Position numbers and translations under genes: made by a program
Assembly: GCF_040907265.1 (NCBI RefSeq)
Contig: NZ_JBFOHP010000002.1
Coordinates: forward strand, 1,736,001 to 1,800,000
Direction: 5' to 3'
Length of the DNA: 64,000 nucleotides
From: Streptomyces sclerotialus
GTDB lineage: Bacteria > Actinomycetota > Actinomycetes > Streptomycetales > Streptomycetaceae
The notes under the pieces: generated by a model
What the model was told of the DNA's origin: nothing
The model's database searches: none
Seen by the model: only the letters and a program-made list of their open reading frames with translations
Shown here: piece after piece, positions 1 through 9,026 of the stretch
Numbering within the stretch: the stretch's first letter is position 1
Layout: each line of letters begins with the position of its first letter

Positions 1-92
1 AGTTCCTCGTACGCGGCACGGTGCAGCACCGGCGACAGCGAATGGGCGATGGGCGATCCGAGGACCGCCGCCTTGTGGTGGGTTCCTGACAC
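1..92 (-). CDS. aroE: shikimate dehydrogenase, N-terminal part (runs off left edge)
   Basis: Only about 30 N-terminal codons lie in the window. They read MSGTHHKAAVLGSPIAHSLS and continue SPVLHRAAYEEL, the Rossmann-free N-terminal substrate-binding start of AroE, including the shikimate-contacting SxS (SLS) motif. AroE reduces 3-dehydroshikimate to shikimate with NADPH in the chorismate pathway. The GTG start at 92 has a GAGGG-type ribosome binding site a few bases upstream. It lies 57 bp downstream of mltG on the same strand, the usual mltG-aroE order in Streptomyces. The rest of the gene is outside the window. Confidence 0.85.
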   Translation of the reverse strand, partial: MSGTHHKAAVLGSPIAHSLSPVLHRAAYEE

Positions 93-149
93 GGGTACTG
101 CCCTCAGCCGTTCTCTCACGCGTCCTGCCCTGGCGGGTCGCCAGGGGTG

Positions 150-1841
150 CTAGCGGGTCTTGTTGAATTCCGCGACGAGCTTCTCGTGCTCGGCGTAGGT
201 CTTGGCGAACTTCGTCTTCCCGTTGATGGCGACGAAGTAGTACCAGCCGTCGTCGGTCGGGTTGACCGCGGCCTTGAGCGCGTCCTCGCCCGGATTTCCG
301 ATCGGCCCCGGCGGCAGCCCCTTGTAGTAGTACGTGTTGTAGGGGTTGTCGTAGTTCTTGATGGCGCTGATCGGAATGTCGAGTTCGCTCTGGTTCTTGA
401 TGTAGTTGTACGTCGAGTCGAATTCGAGCTTGCCGTAGGTTTCGGTGTTGCCGGTGTCCAGGCGGTTGTAGATGACCTCGGCCATCTTGCGGAAGTCGTC
501 GTGGCTGGTGCCTTCGGCCTGGGTGAGGCTGGCGACCGTGACGAGCTGGAGCGGCGAGGTGAGCCCGAATTTCTTCGCGTTCGCCGCGAGGTCGTAGCGG
601 GCGTAATTCTGTTTCGCCCGCGCGACCATCTGCTTGAGGACGTCGACCGGCTTCGTGTGGTCGCCGACCTCGTAACGCGAGGGGTACAGGAAGCCTTCCA
701 GCGGGTCCTTTATGTCGGGGTCGTCGTCCGCCCAGGACGGCAGGCCGAGGTTCTTCGCCTCGCTCGCGGCGACGCCCTTGGTCGTACCGGCCTTCAGCCC
801 GAGCTTCTTGTCGATGGCGGAGTAGACCGCCACCGCACGCGAGCCCTCCGGGATGGTCAGGCTGTTGCGGCTCTTCGGGCTGAGCATCAGTTCGACGGCC
901 GAGGCCGCCGACATCTCCTTGCGCAGCGTGTAGACGCCGGGCTGGAGGCCCGCCTCGGCCTTGGGATTCTCGGTGACCGCTGCGGTGAACGCGTCGGCGC
1001 TCTTGACCACGCCTTCCTTCTTGAGCAGCAGCCCCATCTGGAGCACGGGCGAGCCGTCCGGGATCTCCACCTGGACGCTGCCGGTGCCCTCGCCGTCGAA
1101 GTCCGGCGGCGGCGCGAAGCGGTCGTAGGCGAGGTAGCCGCCGCCGGCGATCACCGCGAGGACGACGACCGCCGCGACCGCGCGGCCACGCCGCTTCGGG
1201 CGCTGGTCCTTGCCGCGGCGCTCCCGCACCGGCCGGCGCTTCCCGCGCGGCGCGGCCTCCTCGTCGGGGTCCGCTTCCGCGTCGCCGCCGGAGAAGAAGG
1301 CATGGTCCGGCTCCGGCTCGGGCCGGGCCGGCTCCTCCTGCCAGGCCGCGTCGTGCCCCGCCCCCTGCCAGTCGTCACCCTGCGGGCCGCCGGGCACGGC
1401 GGGCATGGGGGCCGTCTGGTCGTGCCGCACCGGCTGGTGCTGCTGCGGGTGCGGTGCCGGGTAGCCGTCGGGCGTGCCGTAGTGGTCCGGCACCCCGGCG
1501 CCGTACGGATCGGGCTGCTGCCCGTACGGGTCGGGCTGGTGGCCGTACGGGTCCGCCTGGTGGCCGTACGGGTCGTAGGGCGCGCCGCCGGCCTGCCCGG
1601 CCTGTCCGCCGCCCTGTCCGTACGGGTCGTACTGCTGCGGGTGCGCGTACTGCTGGTGCTCGTACTGGTGCTGCTGCGGGCCGGGGGCGCCGCCCCAGCC
1701 CGGCTGCTGCCCCGCGTAGGGGTCCTGGTTCCCGTAGGAAGCCTGGCCGCCGTAGGCACCCTGCTCGCCGTAGGACTCTCCGTAGAGAGGGTCCTCGGGG
1801 TGCCACGGTTCGGAGCCGTGGCCCCGGCCATACTCAGTCAT
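150..1841 (-). CDS. mltG: endolytic transglycosylase MltG
   Basis: 563 aa. MltG (YceG family) cleaves nascent peptidoglycan strands and is thought to set glycan chain ends. Residues 1-200 are a long cytoplasmic low-complexity region rich in QYDPYG/QPDPYG units, followed by a basic stretch. One membrane segment follows at about 219-242, then the extracytoplasmic LysM-like and YceG catalytic domain. The catalytic glutamate is E443 in the ASLTQAEG motif, and the downstream EVIYNRL and FDSTYNY motifs are present. The long Gln/Tyr/Pro-rich head is typical of Streptomyces MltG and absent from the short E. coli protein. It sits between ruvX and aroE, and probably shares their transcript. Confidence 0.93.
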   Translation of the reverse strand: MTEYGRGHGSEPWHPEDPLYGESYGEQGAYGGQASYGNQDPYAGQQPGWGGAPGPQQHQYEHQQYAHPQQYDPYGQGGGQAGQAGGAPYDPYGHQADPYGHQPDPYGQQPDPYGAGVPDHYGTPDGYPAPHPQQHQPVRHDQTAPMPAVPGGPQGDDWQGAGHDAAWQEEPARPEPEPDHAFFSGGDAEADPDEEAAPRGKRRPVRERRGKDQRPKRRGRAVAAVVVLAVIAGGGYLAYDRFAPPPDFDGEGTGSVQVEIPDGSPVLQMGLLLKKEGVVKSADAFTAAVTENPKAEAGLQPGVYTLRKEMSAASAVELMLSPKSRNSLTIPEGSRAVAVYSAIDKKLGLKAGTTKGVAASEAKNLGLPSWADDDPDIKDPLEGFLYPSRYEVGDHTKPVDVLKQMVARAKQNYARYDLAANAKKFGLTSPLQLVTVASLTQAEGTSHDDFRKMAEVIYNRLDTGNTETYGKLEFDSTYNYIKNQSELDIPISAIKNYDNPYNTYYYKGLPPGPIGNPGEDALKAAVNPTDDGWYYFVAINGKTKFAKTYAEHEKLVAEFNKTR

Positions 1842-1967
1842 CGATCCCCTAGAGCCGCGAGGCGGTGCGCTCCGTGGTCGGCAGCGCTGCTGACGTACTG
1901 ACCGCCTCTTCTTGCGCGCGCCCCTGTTCGAACGCGGCCGGTCGCGCGGAACGTTACCGTACCGCGA

Positions 1968-2432
1968 TCAGCCGCCCGCCTCGACGCTCTCACCAGGGAC
2001 CTGTCCGGACGTGCGTTCGGTTTCCAGGGCGCTCTGGAGGATGACCACGGCCGCCGCCTGGTCGATCGCGGAACGGCCCTTCTTGGCCTTCACGCCGGAG
2101 GCGCGCATGCCCTGGGCCGCGGTGACCGTCGACATCCGCTCGTCCACCAGGCGTACCGGCACCGGCGCGATGTTCTTCGCCATCTCCCGCGCGAAGGCCC
2201 GCACCTTGGCAGCGGCCGGTCCCTCTCCCCCGTTCAGGGAGCGGGGCAGGCCGACGACGACCTCCAGCGGTTCGTACTCCTCGATGATCGCCGCCAGGCG
2301 CCGGTGGGCGGCCGGGACGTCACGTCCCGGCACGGTCTCCACCGGGGTCGCGAGGACCCCGTCGGGGTCGCACGAGGCGACCCCGATCCGGGCGTCCCCG
2401 ACGTCGACGGCGATCCGCCTGCCTCGTCGCAA
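1968..2432 (-). CDS. ruvX: Holliday junction resolvase-like protein RuvX (YqgF)
   Basis: 154 aa, normal length for the family. RuvX/YqgF has an RNase H-like fold and is implicated in Holliday-junction resolution or pre-16S rRNA 5' end maturation. The conserved elements are the N-terminal AVDVGDARIGVA with its catalytic Asp, VVVGLPRSLNG, and VRLVDERMST. It starts 3 bp after the alaS stop, so it is probably translated with alaS, as in many bacteria. The 126 bp between ruvX and mltG show no other gene. Confidence 0.93.
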   Translation of the reverse strand: MRRGRRIAVDVGDARIGVASCDPDGVLATPVETVPGRDVPAAHRRLAAIIEEYEPLEVVVGLPRSLNGGEGPAAAKVRAFAREMAKNIAPVPVRLVDERMSTVTAAQGMRASGVKAKKGRSAIDQAAAVVILQSALETERTSGQVPGESVEAGG

Positions 2433-2435
2433 CCG

Positions 2436-5105
2436 TCAGCCCGCCTGCGCCACGAGCCGCTCGACGGCCTCGAGGGCCTCGGGCACGGCGGTGGCGTTCT
2501 GGCCACCGCCCTGGGCGACGTCCGGCTTGCCGCCGCCACCGCCGCCGAGCGTCTTGGCGGCCGTACGGACCAGGTCGCCGGCCTTGATGCCGCGCTCGCG
2601 GGCAGCCTCGTTGGTGGCGATCACGGTCAGCGGGCGGCCGTTGGCCACCGAGAAGAGAGCGACCACGGCCGGGCGGTCGGACGGGATACGGCCGCGCACG
2701 TCCAGGACGAGCTTGCGCAGGTCGTCGGCGGAGGTGCCGTCGGGCACCTGGCCGGAGGCCAGCGCGATGCCGCCCACGTTCTTGGCGCCCTCGGCGAGCC
2801 CGGCGGCGGCCTGCAGGACCTTCTCCGCGCGGAACTGCTCGATCTGCTTCTCCGCCTCCTTGAGCTTGGCCAGCACGCCGGAGATCTTCTCCGGCAGCTC
2901 CTCGGGCCGGCCCTTGACCAGCTCGGTCAGCTGCGAGACGACCGTGTGCTCACGGGCCAGGAAGTTGTACGCGTCGACGCCCACCAGGGCCTCCACGCGG
3001 CGCACGCCGGAGCCGATGGAGGACTCGCCGAGCAGCTTCACCAGGCCCAGCTGGGCGGTGTTGTGGACGTGCGTACCGCCGCACAGCTCCTTGGAGAAGT
3101 CGCCGATGGTGACCACGCGCACGCGGTCGCCGTACTTCTCGCCGAACTCGGCGATGGCGCCCTGCTTCTTGGCGTCGTCCATGCTCATCACCTCGGCGGT
3201 GACGTCCAGTTCGCGCGAGAGGACCTCGTTGATCTTCTGCTCGACGTCCGTGAGGACCGTGCCGGGCACGGCGGTCGGCGAGCCGAAGTCGAACCGGAAG
3301 CGGCCCGGGGAGTTCTCCGAACCGGCCTGGGCGGCCGTGGGGCCGAGGGCGTCGCGCAGCGCCTGGTGCGTGAGGTGGGTGGCGCTGTGGGCGCGGGCGA
3401 TGGCCCGGCGGCGCTTGACGTCGATGGTGGCGTACGCGGGCGAGCCCACGGTGATCTCGCCGACCTGGACCGAGCCCTTGTGGACAGTGACGCCCGGGAC
3501 CGGCTGCTGGACGTCGCGGACATCGATCACGGCGCCGGTGTCGGTCTTGATGCGGCCGGTGTCGGCGAGCTGACCGCCGCCCTCCGCGTAGAACGGCGTA
3601 CGGTCCAGGACGACCTCGACCTCGTCGCCCTCGTGGGCGGCCGGCGAGGAGACGCCGTCGACCAGCAGGCCGACGACCGCGGCCTCGCCCTGGGTGTCGG
3701 TGTAGCCGGTGAAGACCGTCGAGCCGGAGGCGTCGGCGACCTCGCGGTAGGCGGACAGGTCGGCGTGGCCGTGCTTCTTGGCCTGGGCGTCGGCCTTGGC
3801 GCGCTCCCGCTGCTCCTTCATCAGGCGGCGGAACCCGCTCTCGTCCACCGACAGGCCCTGCTCGGCGGCCATTTCGAGGGTGAGGTCGATCGGGAAGCCC
3901 CAGGTGTCGTGGAGCAGGAACGCCTTGTCACCGGAGAGGACCGTGCCGCCGGCGGCCTTGGTCTCGCTCACGGCGGTGTCGAGGATGTTGGTGCCGGCCT
4001 TCAGGGTCTTGAGGAAGGCGGCCTCCTCGGCGAGCGCGACGGTCTCGATGCGCTTGCGGTCCTGGATCAGCTCCGGGTACTGCTGGCCCATCGTCTTGAT
4101 GACCACGTCGACCAGGTCGGCGACGACCGGCTCGGTGGCGCCGAGCAGCCGCATGTTGCGGATGGCGCGGCGCATGATGCGGCGCAGGACGTAGCCGCGG
4201 CCCTCGTTGCCGGGCGTGACGCCGTCGCCGATGAGCATGACGGAGGTGCGCATGTGGTCGGCGACGACGCGCAGCGAGACGTCGGTGTCCTGGCCGGCGC
4301 CGTAGGCGACGCCGGTCAGGTCGGTGGCCTTGTCGATGACCACGCGCAGGGTGTCGGTCTCGTACATGTTCTGTACGCCCTGCAGGATCATGGCGAGGCG
4401 TTCGAGACCGAGGCCGGTGTCGATGTTCTTGCTGGGCAGCTCGCCGAGGATCTCGAAGTCCTCCTTGGAGGTGCCCTCGCCGCGCTCGTACTGCATGAAG
4501 ACCAGGTTCCAGATCTCCACGTACCGCTCGTCGTTGACGGCCGGGCCGCCCTCGACGCCGAACTCCGGGCCGCGGTCGTAGTTGATCTCGGAGCACGGGC
4601 CGCACGGGCCCGGCACGCCCATGGACCAGTAGTTCTCCTTCTTGCCCAGGCGCTGGATGCGCTCCTTGGGCACGCCGACGACCTCGTGCCAGATCCGCTC
4701 GGCCTCGTCGTCGTCCAGGTAGACCGTGATCCAGAGCTTCTCCGGGTCCAGGCCGTAGCCGCCGTCCTCCTGGGAGCTGGTCAGCAGCTCCCAGGCGTAC
4801 GTGATGGCGCCTTCCTTGAAGTAGTCGCCGAAGGAGAAGTTGCCGCACATCTGGAAGAACGTGCCGTGCCGGGTGGTCTTGCCGACCTCTTCGATGTCCG
4901 GCGTGCGCACGCACTTCTGGACGCTGGTGGCGCGCGGCGCCGGCGGCTTGACCTCGCCGAGGAAGTACGGCTTGAAGGGCACCATGCCCGCGGGGACCAG
5001 CAGCAGCGTCGGGTCGTCCGCGATGAGCGACGCCGACGGCACGACGGTGTGCCCACGCTCTTCGAAGAAGCGCAGCCAGCGGCGGCGGATTTCAGCCGAC
5101 TCCAT
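2436..5105 (-). CDS. alaS: alanyl-tRNA synthetase
   Basis: 889 aa. AlaRS charges tRNA-Ala in the cytoplasm and edits mischarged Ser/Gly. The class II catalytic core is N-terminal, with the start [19 protein letters not shown] and the motif 2 region [17 protein letters not shown]. The editing/zinc domain carries HSATH (from H573) and CGGTH (from C675). The C-terminal DHHA1-like region ends in a glycine-rich stretch GGGGGGKPD. The start codon overlaps the stop of the preceding gene by one base (TGATG), which suggests coupled translation. No unusual features. Confidence 0.97.
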   Translation of the reverse strand: MESAEIRRRWLRFFEERGHTVVPSASLIADDPTLLLVPAGMVPFKPYFLGEVKPPAPRATSVQKCVRTPDIEEVGKTTRHGTFFQMCGNFSFGDYFKEGAITYAWELLTSSQEDGGYGLDPEKLWITVYLDDDEAERIWHEVVGVPKERIQRLGKKENYWSMGVPGPCGPCSEINYDRGPEFGVEGGPAVNDERYVEIWNLVFMQYERGEGTSKEDFEILGELPSKNIDTGLGLERLAMILQGVQNMYETDTLRVVIDKATDLTGVAYGAGQDTDVSLRVVADHMRTSVMLIGDGVTPGNEGRGYVLRRIMRRAIRNMRLLGATEPVVADLVDVVIKTMGQQYPELIQDRKRIETVALAEEAAFLKTLKAGTNILDTAVSETKAAGGTVLSGDKAFLLHDTWGFPIDLTLEMAAEQGLSVDESGFRRLMKEQRERAKADAQAKKHGHADLSAYREVADASGSTVFTGYTDTQGEAAVVGLLVDGVSSPAAHEGDEVEVVLDRTPFYAEGGGQLADTGRIKTDTGAVIDVRDVQQPVPGVTVHKGSVQVGEITVGSPAYATIDVKRRRAIARAHSATHLTHQALRDALGPTAAQAGSENSPGRFRFDFGSPTAVPGTVLTDVEQKINEVLSRELDVTAEVMSMDDAKKQGAIAEFGEKYGDRVRVVTIGDFSKELCGGTHVHNTAQLGLVKLLGESSIGSGVRRVEALVGVDAYNFLAREHTVVSQLTELVKGRPEELPEKISGVLAKLKEAEKQIEQFRAEKVLQAAAGLAEGAKNVGGIALASGQVPDGTSADDLRKLVLDVRGRIPSDRPAVVALFSVANGRPLTVIATNEAARERGIKAGDLVRTAAKTLGGGGGGKPDVAQGGGQNATAVPEALEAVERLVAQAG

Positions 5106-5443
5106 CAGTGGTCCTCGTTTCGGTTCGGTCCGGTTTTCCGGGTGATACGTGTCGTGGGGTGGTGTGGTTCGAGCGCGGCGGTCCGGCGGGCGGGCGGCAG
5201 TTCGCGCGCCGCTCCGGTCTCCGTCAGACCGAGCGCTTCGTGCAACTGCTCTTCACGGTCCGCCATTCCGTCGCGTACGTCCAATGCAAATCGGCGCAGC
5301 CGGTGTCCGGTCGCCACCGCCTTGTCCGCCGCCTGGGCCGCGAGACTGTCGGGCTGGAGCTTGCGCAGCTTGCTGTGGACCTTGTTGGTGACCCACACCC
5401 CGGCGGCGGCGCCGGTGGTGAACCAGAATGCGCGGCGGAACAT
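5105..5443 (-). CDS. small membrane-anchored protein, DUF6167-like
   Basis: 112 aa, function unknown. The N-terminus [22 protein letters not shown] looks like one hydrophobic anchor. A basic helical region follows (residues 25-75) and then a Pro/Arg-rich tail. I recognise it as the DUF6167-type protein that usually lies between a DUF948 gene and alaS in Streptomyces, but I cannot assign a role. It starts 8 bp after the DUF948 stop and overlaps the alaS start by one base, so it belongs to the same operon. Confidence 0.8.
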   Translation of the reverse strand: MFRRAFWFTTGAAAGVWVTNKVHSKLRKLQPDSLAAQAADKAVATGHRLRRFALDVRDGMADREEQLHEALGLTETGAARELPPARRTAALEPHHPTTRITRKTGPNRNEDH

Positions 5444-5451
5444 CGCGGTGA

Positions 5452-5886
5452 TCAGTCCTTGGTACGGCGGTTGCGGCGCCCGCTCCGGCGGGCGGCGGGC
5501 AGGGTGCGGCCGACGACGACGGGGGGTTCGGGCGCGGGCGCGCCCTTCCGGCCGATCGCGCGGCGGACGCCGTAGCCGAACGCCGCGACCTTGACCAGCG
5601 GGCCCCCGAAGGCGGAGGAGACGGTCGAGGAGAGCGCGGAGGCGTTGGCGGTGACCTCCTGCACGTCGGAGGTGATCGCGTCGACGCGGGCGAGCTGGGT
5701 GTGCGCGGAGCGGACGGTCTCGGACGCGTCCGCGAGCAGCGGTACGGCCTTCTCGGACACCTCGGAGACCATCCTGGTGGTCGCCTTCAGCGTCTGCGCG
5801 AGCCTCACCAGCACGAGGGCGAGGAACGACACGAGGATCGCCCAGAAGACGGCCACGAGGATCCCGGCCACCTCTCCACCGGACAC
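5452..5886 (-). CDS. DUF948 domain membrane protein
   Basis: 144 aa from the GTG at 5886; a second in-frame GTG at 5892 is equally possible because both lie downstream of a GGAAAG ribosome binding site (5897-5902). The N-terminal membrane helix is about residues 3-25 (GGEVAGILVAVFWAILVSF). A predicted amphipathic or coiled helix follows (about 28-85), with a basic RRSGRRNRRTKD tail. DUF948 proteins are small membrane proteins of unknown function. It is the first gene of the alaS run. The reading frame stays open far upstream across the antisense of the next gene, but that extension is not coding. Confidence 0.82.
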   Translation of the reverse strand: MSGGEVAGILVAVFWAILVSFLALVLVRLAQTLKATTRMVSEVSEKAVPLLADASETVRSAHTQLARVDAITSDVQEVTANASALSSTVSSAFGGPLVKVAAFGYGVRRAIGRKGAPAPEPPVVVGRTLPAARRSGRRNRRTKD

Positions 5887-6096
5887 GCTCACACCACTTT
5901 CCGACTGGTTCTCTGCTTGTCTCGTCCTGCTCGATCGGCAGATGACGACCCTATCGCGCCGGGGCTCCCCGTCCGCACCGCGTTCCCGTGTGCCACGGCC
6001 GGTTTCCGGGGCCGGTGGTGCCGCGGCGGACCGCGCACCCGGGCAGGTACTGCTCGTTTGTACGGTCCGCACAGCTCCGAGTACGCTCCGTGTGCC

Positions 6097-8277
6097 ATGC
6101 GACGCTCCCGGGGACCGGACCCCGCCTCCCGTGACCGCTGCGTCCGCCCGCCGGCCCCGGGCAATCTGCCCGCGGAACTGAACCGGTTCGTCGGACGCGC
6201 CGGCGAACTGGCCACGCTGACCGGGATGGTGGCGGACGCGCGGGTGGTGGCGCTCACGGGGATGGGCGGGGTCGGCAAGACCCGGCTCGCCACGCAGGCC
6301 GGCCGGGCGCTGCGGGACCGCTTCCGCGACGGGGTGTGGCTGATCGAGCTGTCCGGCGTGCAGGAGCCGCATCTGCTGGACCACGTGGTCGCCGAGGCCC
6401 TGGAGCTGGCCGACCACAGCGGGCGCCCGACGCGGGAGGCGCTCTGCGACGACCTCGCCGACAGCGAGCTGCTGCTGGTCCTGGACGGCTACGAGCACCT
6501 GGTGGCCGACTGCGCGCCGCTGGTCGCGCAGCTGCTGCGGCAGGCCCCCGATGTCCGGGTGCTGGCCGCGGGGCGGCGCCCGCTGGGCCTGCCCGGGGAG
6601 CGGAACTGTCCGCTGGCACCGCTGCCCGACGAGGAAGCGGGCGAGCTGTTCGCCGACCGGGCGCGCTGTGTGGTCGCCGGGTTCACCGTCGACGAGGCGA
6701 ACGGCGCGGCGGTCGCCGAGCTGTGCCACCGGCTCGACGGCATCCCCCTGGCCCTGGAGCTGGCGGCGGGCCGGCTGCGCGCCCTCTCCGTCGAGCAGGT
6801 GGTGCGCCGCCTGGACGACCGCTTCCGGCTGCTGACCGGTGGCGACCGGCTGGCCCTGCCCCGCCACCAGACGCTGCGTACGGCCATCGGCTGGAGCCAC
6901 GAGCTCTGCACGCCGCAGGAGCGGCTGCTGTGGGCGCGGCTGTCGGTGTTCGCCGGACAGTTCGATCTGGAGGCGGCGGAGTACGTGTGCTCGGGGAGCG
7001 GGCTGCCCGCCGACGAGCTGCTGGACGTGCTGTCCGAGCTGGTCGCGCAGTCGGTGGTGATCCGTGAGGAGAGCCCGGCCGGGGTGCGGTACCGGATGCT
7101 GGACACGGTACGGGCCTACGGCGCCGAGTGGCTGGCGGCGCTGGACGACACCGCGCGGCTGCGGCGCCGGCACCGCGACTGGTACGTGGGCCTGGCGACC
7201 TGGTGCGAGCTGGACTGGTTCGGGCCCCGGCAGGACGAGGTGGCGGCCCGGATCGACGCCGAGCTGCCCAACGTGCGGCTGGCGCTGGAGCACAGCCTGG
7301 AGGTGCCGGAGGAGGCGTACCTCGGGCAGTTCCTGGCCGGGACGCTGTGGTTCTTCTGGGTGGGCTGCGGCCGGCTCGCGGAGGGGCGGCACTGGCTGGA
7401 GCGGTCCCTGCGGCTGCCCGCCGACCATCACGACGCGCGGCTGAAGGCGCTCTGGGTGACCGGTTACGTCGCGGTCCTCCAGGGCGATCCGGTCCGTGCG
7501 CGGCGCGTGCTGGAGCAGTGCCGGTCGGAGGCGCGGTACGCGGGGAACGCCACGGCCGCCGCCTACGCGCTGCACCGCCTGGGCTGCCTGGCGCTGACCG
7601 GCGACGACATGCCGCGCGCCGAGGAGCTGCTGCGGGAGGCGCTGGCCGCCTACCGGGAGATCGGCGAGCTGAACAGCAATGTGCTGATGGCGCAGATCGA
7701 GCTGGCGATGGCGGTGGCCTTCGGCGGCGACCTGGCGGCGGCGGAGGAGCTGTGCGCCGAGGTCCGGGAGGTGTGCACGGACCACGGTGAGCGCTGGGCG
7801 CTGGCGTACGCGCTGTACGTACTGGCCTACGCGGCGTGGACGCGGCAGGACCTCGCGGGTGCCCGCCGGCTGCTGACCGAGTGCCTGGTGATCGACCACA
7901 CCTTCCACGACCTGCTGGGCGCGGTGCTGGCGGTGGAGCTGCTGGCGCTGGTCACGGCGGACGAGGGGGACGCGGCGGAGGCGGCGCTGCTGCAGGGGGC
8001 CGCGGCGCGGATCTGGCCGTCGGTCGGGCCGCAGCTGTTCGGCTCCCGCAACTTCAACCAGCCGCACGAGCTGTGCGAGCGGCTGGCCCGCGGCGAGCTG
8101 GGCGACGCGGGGTACGAGGCGGCCGTGCGGCGGGGCGGGGCGCTGGACCTGGACGCGGCCGTCGCACGGGTCGTGGGCGGTCTCCCGCGCCCGCGCGGGG
8201 AATCCGGCGGCCGGACCCCGGATACGGGCGAGCCCGCCGTTTCCCCGGCCACGAACGGCGGGGAGACGACGGGCTGA
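6097..8277 (+). CDS. large AfsR/LuxR-type NB-ARC ATPase with TPR-like C-terminus, no DNA-binding domain seen
   Basis: 726 aa. The P-loop GMGGVGKT is at residues 55-62 and the Walker B-like LLLVLD at 125-130. The GLPGERNCPLAPLP and LCHRLDGIPLALELAAGRLR motifs are typical of the STAND/NB-ARC core of AfsR and large LuxR regulators. The C-terminal half (about 370-690) is rich in Ala/Leu helices spaced like TPRs. I see neither an N-terminal winged helix (SARP) nor a C-terminal LuxR helix-turn-helix; the end is an Arg/Gly/Pro tail. The ATG at 6097 is the first sensible start, though its ribosome binding site is weak. It is divergent from the DUF948 gene and convergent with rpsD. It may be a signalling ATPase acting through a partner. 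Confidence 0.8.
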   Translation: MRRSRGPDPASRDRCVRPPAPGNLPAELNRFVGRAGELATLTGMVADARVVALTGMGGVGKTRLATQAGRALRDRFRDGVWLIELSGVQEPHLLDHVVAEALELADHSGRPTREALCDDLADSELLLVLDGYEHLVADCAPLVAQLLRQAPDVRVLAAGRRPLGLPGERNCPLAPLPDEEAGELFADRARCVVAGFTVDEANGAAVAELCHRLDGIPLALELAAGRLRALSVEQVVRRLDDRFRLLTGGDRLALPRHQTLRTAIGWSHELCTPQERLLWARLSVFAGQFDLEAAEYVCSGSGLPADELLDVLSELVAQSVVIREESPAGVRYRMLDTVRAYGAEWLAALDDTARLRRRHRDWYVGLATWCELDWFGPRQDEVAARIDAELPNVRLALEHSLEVPEEAYLGQFLAGTLWFFWVGCGRLAEGRHWLERSLRLPADHHDARLKALWVTGYVAVLQGDPVRARRVLEQCRSEARYAGNATAAAYALHRLGCLALTGDDMPRAEELLREALAAYREIGELNSNVLMAQIELAMAVAFGGDLAAAEELCAEVREVCTDHGERWALAYALYVLAYAAWTRQDLAGARRLLTECLVIDHTFHDLLGAVLAVELLALVTADEGDAAEAALLQGAAARIWPSVGPQLFGSRNFNQPHELCERLARGELGDAGYEAAVRRGGALDLDAAVARVVGGLPRPRGESGGRTPDTGEPAVSPATNGGETTG

Positions 8278-8355
8278 GGCAGCGCGCGCCGCGGTGCGGC
8301 GCGCGTGCCGGGTGCTGCCGGGCGGCTCGCCCGGCACGCGGAGTACGGCGCTCGC

Positions 8356-8967
8356 TCAGCGGGCGTAGTACTCGACGACCAGCTGCTCGTCGCAGATGAC
8401 CGGGATCTCCTTGCGGTTGGGGTCCCGGTCCAGGCGGAACGCCAGGGCCTGCAGGTTGACCTCCAGGTAGCGGGGGGTCTCGCCCTCGCCGGCGTAGCCA
8501 CCCTCACGGGCGACCTGGAAGGGGTGCTTGTTGCGGCTGCGCTCGCGGACCATCACGACGTCACCGGGGCGGACGCGGAAGGACGGCTTGTCGACCTTGC
8601 GGTCGTTCACCGAGATGTGACCGTGCACCACCATCTGGCGGGCCTGGTAGATCGTCCGGGCGAGGCCCGAACGGAGGACGAGCGCGTCCAGACGGCGCTC
8701 AAGCTCGATGATCAGCGCTTCGCCTGTCTTGCTGTCGACCTTCCGAGCGCGGTCGTAGGCGCGCACCATCTGGCGCTCACTGATGTCGTACTGCGCACGC
8801 AGACGCTGCTTCTCCAGCAGGCGGACCTTGTAGTCACTGTTCTGCTTGCGGCCACGGCCGTGCTCGCCGGGCGGGTAGGGACGGGCCTCGAAGTACTTGA
8901 CGGCCTTCGGCGTCAGGGCGATGCCGAGCGCGCGCGACTTCTTGACCTTGGGACGCGACTGGTTCAC
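8356..8967 (-). CDS. rpsD: 30S ribosomal protein S4
   Basis: 203 aa. S4 nucleates assembly of the 30S body by binding 16S rRNA. The N-terminal region [20 protein letters not shown] lacks the zinc-binding cysteines of the C-plus form, so this is the zinc-independent type. The S4 RNA-binding domain is about residues 93-155 ([20 protein letters not shown], then [11 protein letters not shown]). The GTG start at 8967 has a GGAGG site at 8978-8982. It is a single-gene unit away from the main ribosomal operons, as is usual in Streptomyces. An iron-box-like palindrome lies 23 bp upstream of the start, described separately. Confidence 0.96.
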   Translation of the reverse strand: MNQSRPKVKKSRALGIALTPKAVKYFEARPYPPGEHGRGRKQNSDYKVRLLEKQRLRAQYDISERQMVRAYDRARKVDSKTGEALIIELERRLDALVLRSGLARTIYQARQMVVHGHISVNDRKVDKPSFRVRPGDVVMVRERSRNKHPFQVAREGGYAGEGETPRYLEVNLQALAFRLDRDPNRKEIPVICDEQLVVEYYAR

Positions 8968-8991
8968 GTGGAACGAACCTCCATGTAAGTT
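8963..8991 (+). promoter_or_regulatory. candidate promoter of the DUF2470 gene
   Basis: TTCACG at 8963-8968 and TAAGTT at 8986-8991 are separated by 17 bp and match a housekeeping sigma promoter moderately. Transcription would begin near 8998, leaving a leader of about 29 nt with a GAGGAG ribosome binding site before the ATG at 9027. The iron-box-like site overlaps the -10 and start region, the classic position for repression. The -35 overlaps the rpsD start codon. Inferred by eye only. Confidence 0.4.
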
Positions 8992-9008
8992 AGGTGAGGC
9001 TTACCTTA
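8990..9008. promoter_or_regulatory. iron-box-like operator (IdeR/DmdR type)
   Basis: TTAGGTGAGGCTTACCTTA matches the actinobacterial iron-box consensus TTAGGTTAGGCTAACCTAA at 16 of 19 positions, and its two halves are near-palindromic. This consensus is bound by DtxR-family repressors (IdeR in mycobacteria, DmdR1 in Streptomyces) with Fe(II). It lies between the divergent rpsD and DUF2470 genes, 18 bp before the DUF2470 start codon. Which gene it controls is inference; the DUF2470 gene is more likely. Confidence 0.65.
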
Positions 9009-9026
9009 GCAGCGCGAGGAGACCGC

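Noticed and set aside
2304..5594. Long open frames antisense to alaS, relA, icd and thrS
   Set aside because: High-GC codon usage keeps the opposite frame open. Their translations are Gly/Leu/Asp/Val-rich without domains, and the sense genes are certain.
5887..8337. A 961-codon reading of the DUF948 gene
   Set aside because: The upstream part is antisense to the STAND ATPase, and the family starts at MSGGEVAGILVAVF with a ribosome binding site.
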